Both the position numbers and the translations under genes were made by a program. A stretch of 64,000 nt of DNA from assembly GCA_900470965.1 (NCBI GenBank), contig UCCS01000064.1, forward strand, positions 35,397 through 99,396, read 5' to 3'. Below, one piece after another: positions 33,925 through 41,403 of this stretch; position 1 is the stretch's first letter, and every line of letters begins with the position of its first letter. The notes under the pieces were generated by a model that was not told where the DNA came from, ran no database searches, and saw only the letters and a program-made list of their open reading frames with translations. The stretch is from Hyphomicrobiales bacterium. Its GTDB lineage: Bacteria > Pseudomonadota > Alphaproteobacteria > Rhizobiales > Rhizobiaceae.

Positions 33925-34346
33925 CCGTCAGGCTGCGCGCCCACCATCTGCTCTGCATGCTGACTTTCGTCGGTGAGGGCTATACGCCGGCCTTCACCGC
34001 CAATTACCGCCGCATCGCTGAGCGTCTCTCGGCCGGAGAGGAGATCGAAATCGTCTCCGGCCCCGACGATATCTGCGCTCCCCTGCTGTCCGAGGCTTCA
34101 GCGCATTGCCTCCTGCCGAGTCCGAAGGCCAGGGACGAAGCTGCCGCCGAAGCAGTTGGCAGGCTCCTGGGCGTGCGGGTAGAGCAGGGCGCCCGTCTCA
34201 TTCCTGACAAAGCCCTGCTAAAAAGACTACGCCGGGCCTTCGCTGCCGACCTCATCCGCAATGCCTGCACGGATTGCGAATGGAGTGAACTCTGTAGCAC
34301 GGTTGCCCATAATCATTTCAGGAATACGCTGGTGGCACGTTGCTAG
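33921..34346 (+). CDS. DUF1284 family protein
   Basis: A 141-residue protein with the DUF1284 start VRLRAHHLLCMLTFVGEGY and four cysteines near its ends (C in HHLLC, ICAPLL and the C-terminal CTDCEWSELC). The clustered cysteines could bind iron-sulfur or zinc. The start appears to be a TTG that overlaps the bioY stop (TTGA), so it is probably coexpressed with bioY. Function unknown. Confidence 0.8.
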   Translation: MTVRLRAHHLLCMLTFVGEGYTPAFTANYRRIAERLSAGEEIEIVSGPDDICAPLLSEASAHCLLPSPKARDEAAAEAVGRLLGVRVEQGARLIPDKALLKRLRRAFAADLIRNACTDCEWSELCSTVAHNHFRNTLVARC

Positions 34347-35029
34347 GCTTCCAGCGGAAAGAGTTTCAGGAATTGCCGCTCGCCTTCGGGTGAAAAGATC
34401 ACCGAGCGGCTTTCCGGTATTCGCCGCGCCCAACCCTTTTCCATGAAATTTGCAAGCAGCGCCTTGCCAAGGCTTCCGGCGAGATGGGCGCGACGTTCAC
34501 TCCAGTCGAGACAGGAGCGGCAGAGCGGTCGGCGCGAGGATTTGAGGCTGCTGACATCAATGCCGATGCATTGCAGATCGCTCTCGCCCTTGGCCGTCAC
34601 TGCGAGCCCGTCGCCGATGGCATCGATCGATCCCGATGCCACCAGACTGTCCAGCATGCGCACGCCAAAATCGCCGGCGAGATGGTCATAGCAGATGCGC
34701 GCCTTGCGCAGTGCCGGATCCTTCGGGCCGGGCTGGTGGCGCAGATGCCCGCGGCTTGCCGCAAGACCCATCATGCTTTCGATCAGCCGGGCCACCGCCT
34801 CGTCGGCGAGTGTAAAATAGCGATGCCGCCCCTGTTTTCGCTGAGCCAGCAGCCCGCCGGTTTCGAGCTTCGAAAGATGAGTGCTGGCCGTCTGCAGCGT
34901 GATGCCGCCGGCCGCCGCAAGCTCGGTTGCCGTCAGCGCACGACCGCCGGTCAGCGCCGCCAGCATGTTGGCGCGCGCCGGATCGCCGATGAGTGCGCCG
35001 ATCTGCGCAATGTCGGGTCCTTCTTTCAT
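34343..35029 (-). CDS. ArsR/SmtB-type regulator with extended C-terminus
   Basis: A 228-residue regulator, about twice the length of a plain ArsR protein. The winged helix is in residues 10-75 (DPARANMLAALTG, TELAAAGGITLQTASTHLSKLETGGLL, HRYFTLADE). The second half has a second helical domain with a CRSCLDWSERRAHLAG segment common to this longer subgroup. It is divergent from two small ferredoxin-like-barrel genes and probably controls them and itself through the dyad over its start codon. Confidence 0.88.
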   Translation of the reverse strand: MKEGPDIAQIGALIGDPARANMLAALTGGRALTATELAAAGGITLQTASTHLSKLETGGLLAQRKQGRHRYFTLADEAVARLIESMMGLAASRGHLRHQPGPKDPALRKARICYDHLAGDFGVRMLDSLVASGSIDAIGDGLAVTAKGESDLQCIGIDVSSLKSSRRPLCRSCLDWSERRAHLAGSLGKALLANFMEKGWARRIPESRSVIFSPEGERQFLKLFPLEA

Positions 35030-35051
35030 ACTTCGATGGTAACCGAAGTAT
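35028..35051. promoter_or_regulatory. Dyad over the ArsR-type start codon, likely operator
   Basis: ATACTTCG (35028-35035) and CGAAGTAT (35044-35051) form a perfect 8-bp inverted repeat with an 8-base spacer. It overlaps the start codon of the regulator and lies 50 bases before the divergent NIPSNAP gene, as expected for an autoregulated divergent control region. Confidence 0.7.
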
Positions 35052-35101
35052 TCTCGTACGGCAATGTGCGAAAACTCCTCTCACACGAAGGGAGAAAACC
35101 G

Positions 35102-35431
35102 ATGATCACCTGCTTCATCCGCTACGAGATCGACCCCTTCCGCAAGGATGCCTTTGCCGAATATGCCCGCAACTGGGGACAAGCGATCCCGAGAAACGGC
35201 GCGGACCTGATCGGCTATTACGGCCCGCATGAGGGCTCGGCAACGACGGCTTACGGTGTCTACAACATCGAAAGCCTCGCAGCCTACGAGGCCTATCGCG
35301 CGCGGCTTACTGCAGATCCGCTCGGCCGGGAAAACTACGAATTGGCGCGTCGCGAACGCTTCATCCTGAAGGAAGACCGCATCTTCTTGAAGAATGTTTC
35401 GGCGCCTCATGCGAAGCTGGTGCTGCCATGA
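35102..35431 (+). CDS. NIPSNAP family protein
   Basis: A 109-residue protein with the ferredoxin-like alpha/beta fold of the NIPSNAP family (CFIRYEIDPFRKDAFAEYARNW, LIGYYGPHEGS, YGVYNIESLAAYEAYRARL). GGGAG precedes the ATG. The next gene starts four bases before its stop (ATGA). Regulated with its partner by the divergent ArsR-type gene; substrate unknown. Confidence 0.86.
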   Translation: MITCFIRYEIDPFRKDAFAEYARNWGQAIPRNGADLIGYYGPHEGSATTAYGVYNIESLAAYEAYRARLTADPLGRENYELARRERFILKEDRIFLKNVSAPHAKLVLP

Positions 35432-35787
35432 TCGCCGTCATCTTCGAAGTTATCCCTTATGTCGGCGAGCGCCATCGATATCTGGACCTTGCCGGTGAGC
35501 TCAGATCCGAGCTCGAAAAAATCGACGGTTTCATTTCCATCGAGCGTTTCGAGAGCCTGACGATGCGGGGCAAAATCCTCTCGCTGTCCTTCTTCCGGGA
35601 TGAGGAGGCGGTGCGTGAGTGGCGCAATCTCGAAGTCCATCGGGCTGCGCAAAAGGCCGGCCGCAACGGCATTTTCGCCGATTATCGGCTGCGCATCGGC
35701 CACGTCGTCAGGGACTATGGAATGGTCGAGCGCGCCGAGGCGCCTGAGGACAGCAGGCAGGTCCACATGCCCTCGGCAGCGGAGTGA
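35428..35787 (+). CDS. Antibiotic biosynthesis monooxygenase (ABM) domain protein
   Basis: A 119-residue protein of the dimeric alpha/beta-barrel ABM superfamily: IAVIFEVIPYVGERHRYLDL, then LEKIDGFISIERFES and LSLSFFRDEEAVREWRN. Some relatives are cofactor-free oxygenases or heme-degrading enzymes, but no such activity can be read from sequence. It is translationally coupled to the NIPSNAP gene. Confidence 0.83.
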   Translation: MIAVIFEVIPYVGERHRYLDLAGELRSELEKIDGFISIERFESLTMRGKILSLSFFRDEEAVREWRNLEVHRAAQKAGRNGIFADYRLRIGHVVRDYGMVERAEAPEDSRQVHMPSAAE

Positions 35788-35936
35788 AATCGGGGCGGGC
35801 GCAGCCAGGTGTCCGCCTTTTTCTTGTAGGTAAACCGGAATATTTTCCCGAAACGGGTCGGTGCTTCAGGCTTTGGTAACCAACTTGCGTAACCATAACG
35901 GACAGTTAAGCGTAAAGCGTATGAGTGAGTATCCAC

Positions 35937-37067
35937 ATGGCGTCTGTATTTCCGCTTGCCGACCTCAAGACTTCCGTAAAGCCGGGTTCTTGGGTCGACA
36001 CGATCATCAAGGGTGATTGCGTTGCAGCCCTTGAGGCTCTTCCGAGCCAGTCCGTTGACGTCATCTTCGCGGATCCGCCCTACAATCTCCAGCTCGGCGG
36101 CACGCTGCACCGGCCGGACCAGTCGCTGGTCGACGCCGTCGATGACGAGTGGGACCAGTTCGCCTCCTTCGAGGCCTATGACGCCTTCACCCGTGCCTGG
36201 CTGCTTGCCTGCCGCCGCGTGCTGAAACCAACAGGCACGATCTGGGTCATCGGCTCCTATCACAACATCTTCCGCGTCGGCGCCACGCTGCAGGATCTGA
36301 ACTTCTGGATCCTCAATGACATCGTCTGGCGCAAGACCAACCCGATGCCGAACTTCAAGGGCCGCCGTTTCCAGAACGCCCATGAGACGATGATCTGGGC
36401 AAGCCCGAATGCCAAGGCCAAGGGCTATACCTTCAACTATGATGCCATGAAGGCCGCCAATGACGACGTGCAGATGCGCTCCGACTGGCTCTTCCCGATT
36501 TGCAGCGGCAACGAGCGCCTGAAGGGCGAGGACGGCAAGAAAGCCCATCCGACGCAGAAGCCCGAAGCGCTGCTCGCCCGCGTCATCATGGCCTCGTCCA
36601 AGCCTGGCGATATCATCCTCGATCCTTTCTTCGGCTCGGGAACGACCGGCGCCGTCGCCAAGCGTCTTGGCCGCCACTTCGTCGGCATCGAACGCGAGCA
36701 GGACTATATCGATGCGGCCTCTGCCCGCATTGCCGCCGTCGAGCCGCTCGGCAAGGCGGAACTGACTGTGATGACCGGCAAGAAGGCCGAAGTGCGCGTG
36801 GCCTTCAATGTGCTGGTCGAAAGCGGCCTTATCAGGCCTGGCCAGGTGCTGACGGATGCCAAGCGGCGCTACAGCGCCGTGGTGCGCGCCGACGGCACGG
36901 TCGCCTCGGGCGGCGAGGCCGGCTCCATTCATCGCCTTGGCGCAAAAGTGCAGGGCCTTGATGCATGCAACGGATGGACCTTCTGGCACTTCGACGACGG
37001 GCAATCCCTGCGCCCGATCGACGAATTGCGGTCCGTCATCCGCAGTGACCTTGCAAAGGTGGGTTGA
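35937..37067 (+). CDS. ccrM: Cell-cycle DNA adenine methyltransferase CcrM (GANTC)
   Basis: A 376-residue beta-class N6-adenine methyltransferase. Motif IV is DPPYNL at residues 46-51, motif I is DPFFGSGTTG near residue 225 and the C-terminal extension with the RPIDELRS region is the CcrM type. It methylates GANTC late in the cell cycle and is essential in many alphaproteobacteria. The start is set at ATG 35937; a GTG four codons upstream is possible. A GTAACCAT half-site resembling CtrA binding sites lies at 35889-35896. Confidence 0.96.
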   Translation: MASVFPLADLKTSVKPGSWVDTIIKGDCVAALEALPSQSVDVIFADPPYNLQLGGTLHRPDQSLVDAVDDEWDQFASFEAYDAFTRAWLLACRRVLKPTGTIWVIGSYHNIFRVGATLQDLNFWILNDIVWRKTNPMPNFKGRRFQNAHETMIWASPNAKAKGYTFNYDAMKAANDDVQMRSDWLFPICSGNERLKGEDGKKAHPTQKPEALLARVIMASSKPGDIILDPFFGSGTTGAVAKRLGRHFVGIEREQDYIDAASARIAAVEPLGKAELTVMTGKKAEVRVAFNVLVESGLIRPGQVLTDAKRRYSAVVRADGTVASGGEAGSIHRLGAKVQGLDACNGWTFWHFDDGQSLRPIDELRSVIRSDLAKVG

Positions 37068-37140
37068 GCAACATCCTTGCAAGGACAGGACCAGGCCTCT
37101 TCCGGTTTGTACCTCCAGTTACGGAAGACGCATAGAGAAA

Positions 37141-37170
37141 GCCCGGGACCGAAAGGCCCCGGGCTTCTTA
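37141..37170. terminator. Bidirectional terminator between ccrM and the mutY operon
   Basis: GCCCGGG (37141-37147) pairs with CCCGGGC (37158-37164) around an inner CC-GAAA-GG loop. It is followed by TTCTTA on the plus strand and TTTCTC on the minus strand, and sits between convergent genes. Confidence 0.75.
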
Positions 37171-37191
37171 CTATTAAAGCTAAGATCTGCG

Positions 37192-37557
37192 TCAGAATTC
37201 CTGGTAGTCGGTTACATCGACGCGCGTAACCTTGCCGTCCTCGTTGAAAGTGATCGTTTCCTCGCCTTCGCGGATCAGCGGCTTGCCGGTCTTGCTATGG
37301 GTCGCGCGAACAGACCACACGGCACGGCCGGAGAGCGGCGTCAGCGTCTCGACCACAGAATTCTCCGCCGTCTGGTCCGGGTAGTCGTCGAAGTAGCGGC
37401 GGAATGCGGCCATGATCTCGGCGCGGCCGGCAAGGCTGCCGACGCCGTTGGAGACATAAGTCGCATCCTCGGCAAACCAGTTCTCGATTTCAGGAAAATC
37501 GAGATCGTTGATCGCGGTGTGGAAACGGTCGATGGCTGCTGCAGGGTCGAAGCTCAT
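37192..37557 (-). CDS. SnoaL-like / NTF2-fold protein
   Basis: A 121-residue protein with the NTF2-like cone fold pattern (AIDRFHTAINDLDFPEIENWFAEDATY at the start, DGKVTRVDVTDY at the end). Such proteins may be small enzymes or binding proteins; the function is not known. It lies three bases after the HAD gene and ends the mutY-HAD-SnoaL series. Confidence 0.82.
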   Translation of the reverse strand: MSFDPAAAIDRFHTAINDLDFPEIENWFAEDATYVSNGVGSLAGRAEIMAAFRRYFDDYPDQTAENSVVETLTPLSGRAVWSVRATHSKTGKPLIREGEETITFNEDGKVTRVDVTDYQEF

Positions 37558-37560
37558 GGC

Positions 37561-38175
37561 TCAGGCCTTCAGTCCATAGGTGGCGAGTTCGGCGCGCAGC
37601 TTGTCGGCGCCGGTAAAGAGCACGGCATTCCAGCCGGCAGCCTTCGCACCCTCGATATTGACAGGCGCGTCGTCGATGAAGATCGTCGCGGCCGGATCGA
37701 GGCCGAAGCTCCTGGTATGCGTTTCGTAGATCGCGATATCCGGCTTGATGAGGCCGACATCGCCGGAAACGGTCACGCCGCGCGGCTTCTTGAGAAAGGC
37801 GAAGCGTTCCTGTGCCTCGCGGAACGTGTCGGAGGCGAAGTTCGTCAGCATCGTCACATCCCGGCCCTCGTTGATGAAGCCTTCCATGATCGCGACGCTG
37901 TCCTCATAGGCATGTGGTATCATCTCCTGCCAATTCTTGCGGAAGGCGCGGATATGCTCTTCGCGGGTCGGATGCTGCTCGATCAGCAACGCCTCGGCAT
38001 CGGCCCAGGTGCGGCCGCGGTCCTGTTCGATGTTCCAGTCGTGCGTGCAGACGTTGGCGAAAAACCAGTTGCGCTCGGCCTCATCGGGAATGAGGCGGCT
38101 GAAAGGAATTTGCGGATCGTAATGAATAAGAACTTTGCCAATATCGAAAACGATATGCTTGATGTCGTTTGCCAT
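37561..38175 (-). CDS. HAD-IA family hydrolase (YihX-like)
   Basis: A 204-residue HAD protein. Motif I is IVFDIGKVLIH, in which the usual second aspartate is replaced (DIGKV), as in YihX-type glucose-1-phosphate phosphatases (DLGNV). Motif II is MLTNFA, motif III lysine is in GLIKPDIAIY and motif IV is IFIDDAPVNI. The start at 38175 has AAGGG six bases upstream; an ATG at 38181 overlaps the mutY stop. The substrate is not known. Confidence 0.85.
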   Translation of the reverse strand: MANDIKHIVFDIGKVLIHYDPQIPFSRLIPDEAERNWFFANVCTHDWNIEQDRGRTWADAEALLIEQHPTREEHIRAFRKNWQEMIPHAYEDSVAIMEGFINEGRDVTMLTNFASDTFREAQERFAFLKKPRGVTVSGDVGLIKPDIAIYETHTRSFGLDPAATIFIDDAPVNIEGAKAAGWNAVLFTGADKLRAELATYGLKA

Positions 38176-38177
38176 AA

Positions 38178-39269
38178 TCATCCCTTGGCTGTTTTGAACG
38201 CGAGAGGAATAGCCGCTGCGATCGCCTTTTTCATGATAGTCGGCAGCGCCTGAGCTTCAAGATTTATAACCGGCTCCCACCAGCCGTCATCGATTTGAAG
38301 GCGATTGGCAATCGAGACGCGGAAGATCGAAAGCCTGAGCTCGAAATGGGTGAAGACGTGGGTGACGCTGCCGGCGCTCTCCCAGTCAGCCTTGAAGGGT
38401 GCCGCTTCGGCTGACGTCTCGCCGTCCTGCCGCGCGGTCCATGCTGTCGTCGGAATTTCCGTCATGCCGCCGAGCAGGCCGCTTTCGATCCGCCGCCGAA
38501 GCAGGATATCGCCATCGGCGGTGACCGCCACGAAGGCGGCGCCGCGCCGGATCGGCTTTTCCTTCTTGGCGGCCTTGACTGGAAACTGCTCGGGATCATG
38601 CAGCCTGAGCGCCTCGCACGATCCATTGAAGGGACAGAGCGAACAGGCCGGTCGCTTCGGCGTGCAGATGGTGGCGCCGAGATCCATCATCGCCTGGGCG
38701 AAATCGCCGGGCCGCTCGGCCGGCGTCAGCAGCGCTACCTTCTGGCGCATCAGCGGCTTGCCGGCTGGAAGCGGCGTGGCGATGGCATAGAGCCGTGAGA
38801 TCACCCGCTCCACATTGCCGTCCATCACGGCCGCCTGCCGGTTGAAGGCAATTGCCGCAACCGCAGCCGCCGTATAGTCGCCTATCCCGTGCAGGGCTTT
38901 CAGGCCCTCTTCGGTGTCGGGAAAGATGCCGCCATGTTCGGTAGCAACGGCTTCGGCACATTTCTTCAGATTACGCGCCCGAGCATAATAACCGAGCCCC
39001 GCCCAGGCGGCCATCACCGCTTCAACAGGCGCATCGGCGAGATCCGTCACCGACGGCCATTTCGCCAGGAAATTGGCGAAGTAGGGTTTTACCGCCTGCA
39101 CCGTCGTCTGCTGCAGCATCACCTCGGACAGCCACACGTGATAGGGATCGGCCTTGACGCCGCGCCTGGCCATCGGCGGCGAAACCCGCCAGGGCAGGTC
39201 GCGATGATGACGGTCGTACCATTCGAGGAGAGGGAGGGCGGTCGGCGCGTCCGGTGTGCGTATCGTCAT
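38178..39269 (-). CDS. mutY: A/G-specific adenine DNA glycosylase MutY
   Basis: A 363-residue base-excision enzyme that removes adenine opposite 8-oxoguanine. The catalytic Glu is in SEVMLQQTTV, the helix-hairpin-helix with catalytic Asp is LHGIGDYTAAAVAAIAFN to AAVMDGNVERV, and the iron-sulfur loop is CTPKRPACSLCPFNGSC (C-x6-C-x2-C-x5-C). A C-terminal MutT-like domain follows (RGAAFVAVTADGDILL). It overlaps the next gene slightly and is divergent from dciA. Confidence 0.95.
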   Translation of the reverse strand: MTIRTPDAPTALPLLEWYDRHHRDLPWRVSPPMARRGVKADPYHVWLSEVMLQQTTVQAVKPYFANFLAKWPSVTDLADAPVEAVMAAWAGLGYYARARNLKKCAEAVATEHGGIFPDTEEGLKALHGIGDYTAAAVAAIAFNRQAAVMDGNVERVISRLYAIATPLPAGKPLMRQKVALLTPAERPGDFAQAMMDLGATICTPKRPACSLCPFNGSCEALRLHDPEQFPVKAAKKEKPIRRGAAFVAVTADGDILLRRRIESGLLGGMTEIPTTAWTARQDGETSAEAAPFKADWESAGSVTHVFTHFELRLSIFRVSIANRLQIDDGWWEPVINLEAQALPTIMKKAIAAAIPLAFKTAKG

Positions 39270-39366
39270 TATTTGCCGCGATCGGGGGAAGTGCTCTATA
39301 CTTGACGAAGCAATGCGGCGTGATCAAGCCGATGGCCTCGAATGGCTATCGCTTACCAAGGTTTCG

Positions 39367-39855
39367 ATGAGTTATCCACGCAAAGATGGGAAGCAGATTT
39401 CCGAGCTGACGAACGGCATCATCGATCCCGTTCTGGCTCGCCGTGCCGGCATCAATAGCGCGCTTCTCGGCTCCTGGGACGAAATCGCCGGCGAGGACTT
39501 TGCCGATTGCACCCGGCCGGAAAAGATCGCCTGGGCCCGCGGCGGCGATGACGGCAGTTTCCGCCCCGGCGTGCTGACCGTTGCCTGCGAAGGTGCGCGC
39601 GCGCTTTTTCTGACCCACGCGCAAGGCGAACTCATCCAGCGCATCAACAGCTTCTTCGGCTTCGCCGCCGTCCACCAGCTCCGCATCGTCCAGAAACCGG
39701 TCTACCAGCCGGTCAAACGCTCTCGCACGCCCCCGCCGCTGAAGGGCGAAGCCGCTCGCAAGCTGGAAGGCATGATGCAGGGCATAGAGGACGACAAATT
39801 GCGCCAGGCGATCGCTCGTCTGGGTACGGCAGTATTGGGTAAAAAGCCGAAATAA
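39367..39855 (+). CDS. dciA: DciA-like (DUF721) protein
   Basis: A 162-residue protein with a DUF721 domain (SWDEIAGEDFADCTRPEKIAW, LTVACEGARALFLTHAQGEL, INSFFGFAAVHQLRIVQ). DciA is the ancestral bacterial loader for the replicative helicase DnaB, used where DnaC is absent. The start at 39367 has AAGG upstream and leaves about 97 bases for a shared promoter with mutY; longer frames reach into mutY and are less likely. Confidence 0.8.
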   Translation: MSYPRKDGKQISELTNGIIDPVLARRAGINSALLGSWDEIAGEDFADCTRPEKIAWARGGDDGSFRPGVLTVACEGARALFLTHAQGELIQRINSFFGFAAVHQLRIVQKPVYQPVKRSRTPPPLKGEAARKLEGMMQGIEDDKLRQAIARLGTAVLGKKPK

Positions 39856-39889
39856 CCTTCGCCATTCTGTTGGCAGCATCCGCGCCGTG

Positions 39890-39904
39890 TATTACACTGT
39901 AATA
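39890..39904 (+). promoter_or_regulatory. Palindrome upstream of parD, likely autorepression operator
   Basis: TATTACA-C-TGTAATA is a perfect 15-base palindrome 20 bases before the parD start. ParD antitoxins with ribbon-helix-helix folds bind such short palindromes to repress their own operon. Confidence 0.65.
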
Positions 39905-39924
39905 GATCGAAGCGAGGTCAAGCC

Positions 39925-40200
39925 ATGCGCACCAGCAAGCCCATCACGGTCACACTCGGCAGCCAGCAGAAAAGTCTCGATAGCCGTCTGGAATCGGGGG
40001 CTTACAGCTCCGCCAGCGAGGTTCTGCGCGCCGCTCTGCGGGCTCTTGATCGCGAAGATGACGCGATTAACGAGATCATGAGGCAGAAAATTCGCGAAGC
40101 GCTCGATGATCCACGTCCGGATATCGACGCAGAAACGGTTTTCGATCGTATAGAACGACTCCATGCCGAACGCGGTGGTGTGGGCGGCAGTGGCGATTAG
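39925..40200 (+). CDS. parD: ParD-type antitoxin
   Basis: A 91-residue protein. The N-terminal ribbon-helix-helix (ITVTLGSQQKSLDSRLESG, SASEVLRAALRAL) binds DNA and the C-terminal acidic segment (DDPRPDIDAETVFDRIERL) would wrap around the toxin. GAGG precedes the ATG. It overlaps the toxin gene. The module lies between dciA and dsbA. Confidence 0.9.
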   Translation: MRTSKPITVTLGSQQKSLDSRLESGAYSSASEVLRAALRALDREDDAINEIMRQKIREALDDPRPDIDAETVFDRIERLHAERGGVGGSGD

Positions 40201-40489
40201 GGTCTTCTTTCGGCCAAAGGCGGAGGATGATCTTCTTGCCATATACGAATTCATCGCCCGCGACAGCCCGGTCCGGGCTATCGAATTTGTCCGCAGGCTG
40301 AGAAGCCTCTGCGTCTCACTGGAAACAATGCCTGAGCGTGGCGCGCTACGCGATGATTTCGCGCCCGGCGTCAGAATTCTGGTCTTTGAACAGCGCGTTA
40401 CGATCGCCTACCGTTTGCGGAACGGTGAGATACAGATAATCCGTCTCTTTTATGCGGGGCGAAACACTCCTTCTGCATTCCGGGAATGA
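40190..40489 (+). CDS. parE: ParE-type toxin
   Basis: A RelE/ParE-superfamily toxin of about 99 residues (FRPKAEDDLLAIYEFIARDSP, ALRDDFAPGVRILVFEQRVTIAYRL split by a short loop, IIRLFYAGRN). ParE toxins poison DNA gyrase. The likely start is a GTG at 40190 that overlaps the last 11 bases of parD; an ATG at 40163 would give an unusual N-terminus. The gene ends with SAFRE and seems intact. Confidence 0.88.
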   Translation: MAIRVFFRPKAEDDLLAIYEFIARDSPVRAIEFVRRLRSLCVSLETMPERGALRDDFAPGVRILVFEQRVTIAYRLRNGEIQIIRLFYAGRNTPSAFRE

Positions 40490-40626
40490 TTGATTTGTTC
40501 ATTGATCTGCGGTTTCGTCTCGCGCAGGTCACAATTCTTTGAAGAAAGTTGGCGAAGCGTGCCTTGTTCGCGGCTTCTGGCCGTTATATCGCACAATTAG
40601 CTGCCACACTTGTTTATGGGGAACCC

Positions 40627-41325
40627 ATGCGCATCTCTCAAATGCAACTGACGAAACGCCAGCTTCTGGGCGGTGTCGCCGCCGCAACCGCATCCATGGC
40701 GGTATACGGTACGGCGCAGGCGCAGGCAGCCGTCGAAATCCCGAAGCCGGATGGCGATGTTGACATGGCCAAGGTCATGACCCCTGGCGCGCTGCCGGAA
40801 ATGGCGCTCGGCAAGACCGATGCCCCGGTCAAGATCGTCGAATATATGTCGATGACCTGCCCGCACTGCGCCCACTTCCACAACACCACCTTCGATACGA
40901 TCAAGCAGAAATACGTCGACACCGGCAAGGTCGAGTTCGTCCTGCGCGAATTCCCCTTCGATCCGCGGGCTGCCGCCGCCTTCATGCTCGCCCGCTGCAA
41001 CCCGCAGAAGCCTGAAGAGCTCGCAACGCCCGAGCAGTATTTCCCGATGGTCGCCATGCTCTTCAAGCAGCAGCAGGTCTGGGCTGCCGCCGATGACGGC
41101 CGCGCAGCGCTGCTGCAAATGTCGAAGCTTGCCGGATTTACTGAGGATAGCTTCACGAAGTGCTTGACGAACCAGAAACTGCTGGATGAAGTGAATGCCA
41201 CGCGGGAACGCGGTTCCAAGGACTTCGGCGTCAATGCCACGCCGACGTTCCTCATCAATGGCAAGCGCTACTCTGGAGACATGCCGGTTGACACCATGTC
41301 GGCCCTCATCGACAGCCTCCTCTGA
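40627..41325 (+). CDS. DsbA family thiol:disulfide oxidoreductase
   Basis: A 232-residue exported thioredoxin-fold protein. The signal region is TKRQLLGGVAAATASMAVYG, cleaved near AQA. The active site is C78-P-H-C81 in MSMTCPHCAHFHN, and the cis-proline loop is NATPTFLINGK. In rhizobia a dsbA-type gene in front of smc is common. The ATG at 40627 with GGGGAA upstream is preferred to an earlier in-frame start. A strong terminator follows. Confidence 0.92.
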   Translation: MRISQMQLTKRQLLGGVAAATASMAVYGTAQAQAAVEIPKPDGDVDMAKVMTPGALPEMALGKTDAPVKIVEYMSMTCPHCAHFHNTTFDTIKQKYVDTGKVEFVLREFPFDPRAAAAFMLARCNPQKPEELATPEQYFPMVAMLFKQQQVWAAADDGRAALLQMSKLAGFTEDSFTKCLTNQKLLDEVNATRERGSKDFGVNATPTFLINGKRYSGDMPVDTMSALIDSLL

Positions 41326-41345
41326 TCCGTACCGTTTTGCAAAGG

Positions 41346-41378
41346 CGGGCGACGGCGAAAGCCGTGCGCCCGTTTTTT
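41346..41378 (+). terminator. Rho-independent terminator between dsbA-type gene and smc
   Basis: CGGGCG-ACGGC-GAAA-GCCGT-GCGCCCG forms an 11-bp stem with one bulged base and a GAAA loop (41346-41372), followed by TTTTTT at 41373-41378. It ends 25 bases before the smc start, so smc is probably read at a reduced level from upstream or from a promoter inside this region. Confidence 0.88.
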
Positions 41379-41403
41379 CATATGTGCAGCGTGAGGCTGG
41401 GGC

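Noticed and set aside
36013..36225. A short plus-strand frame within ccrM.
   Set aside because: It is a frame shadow of ccrM; the main frame holds DPPYNL and the SAM motif.
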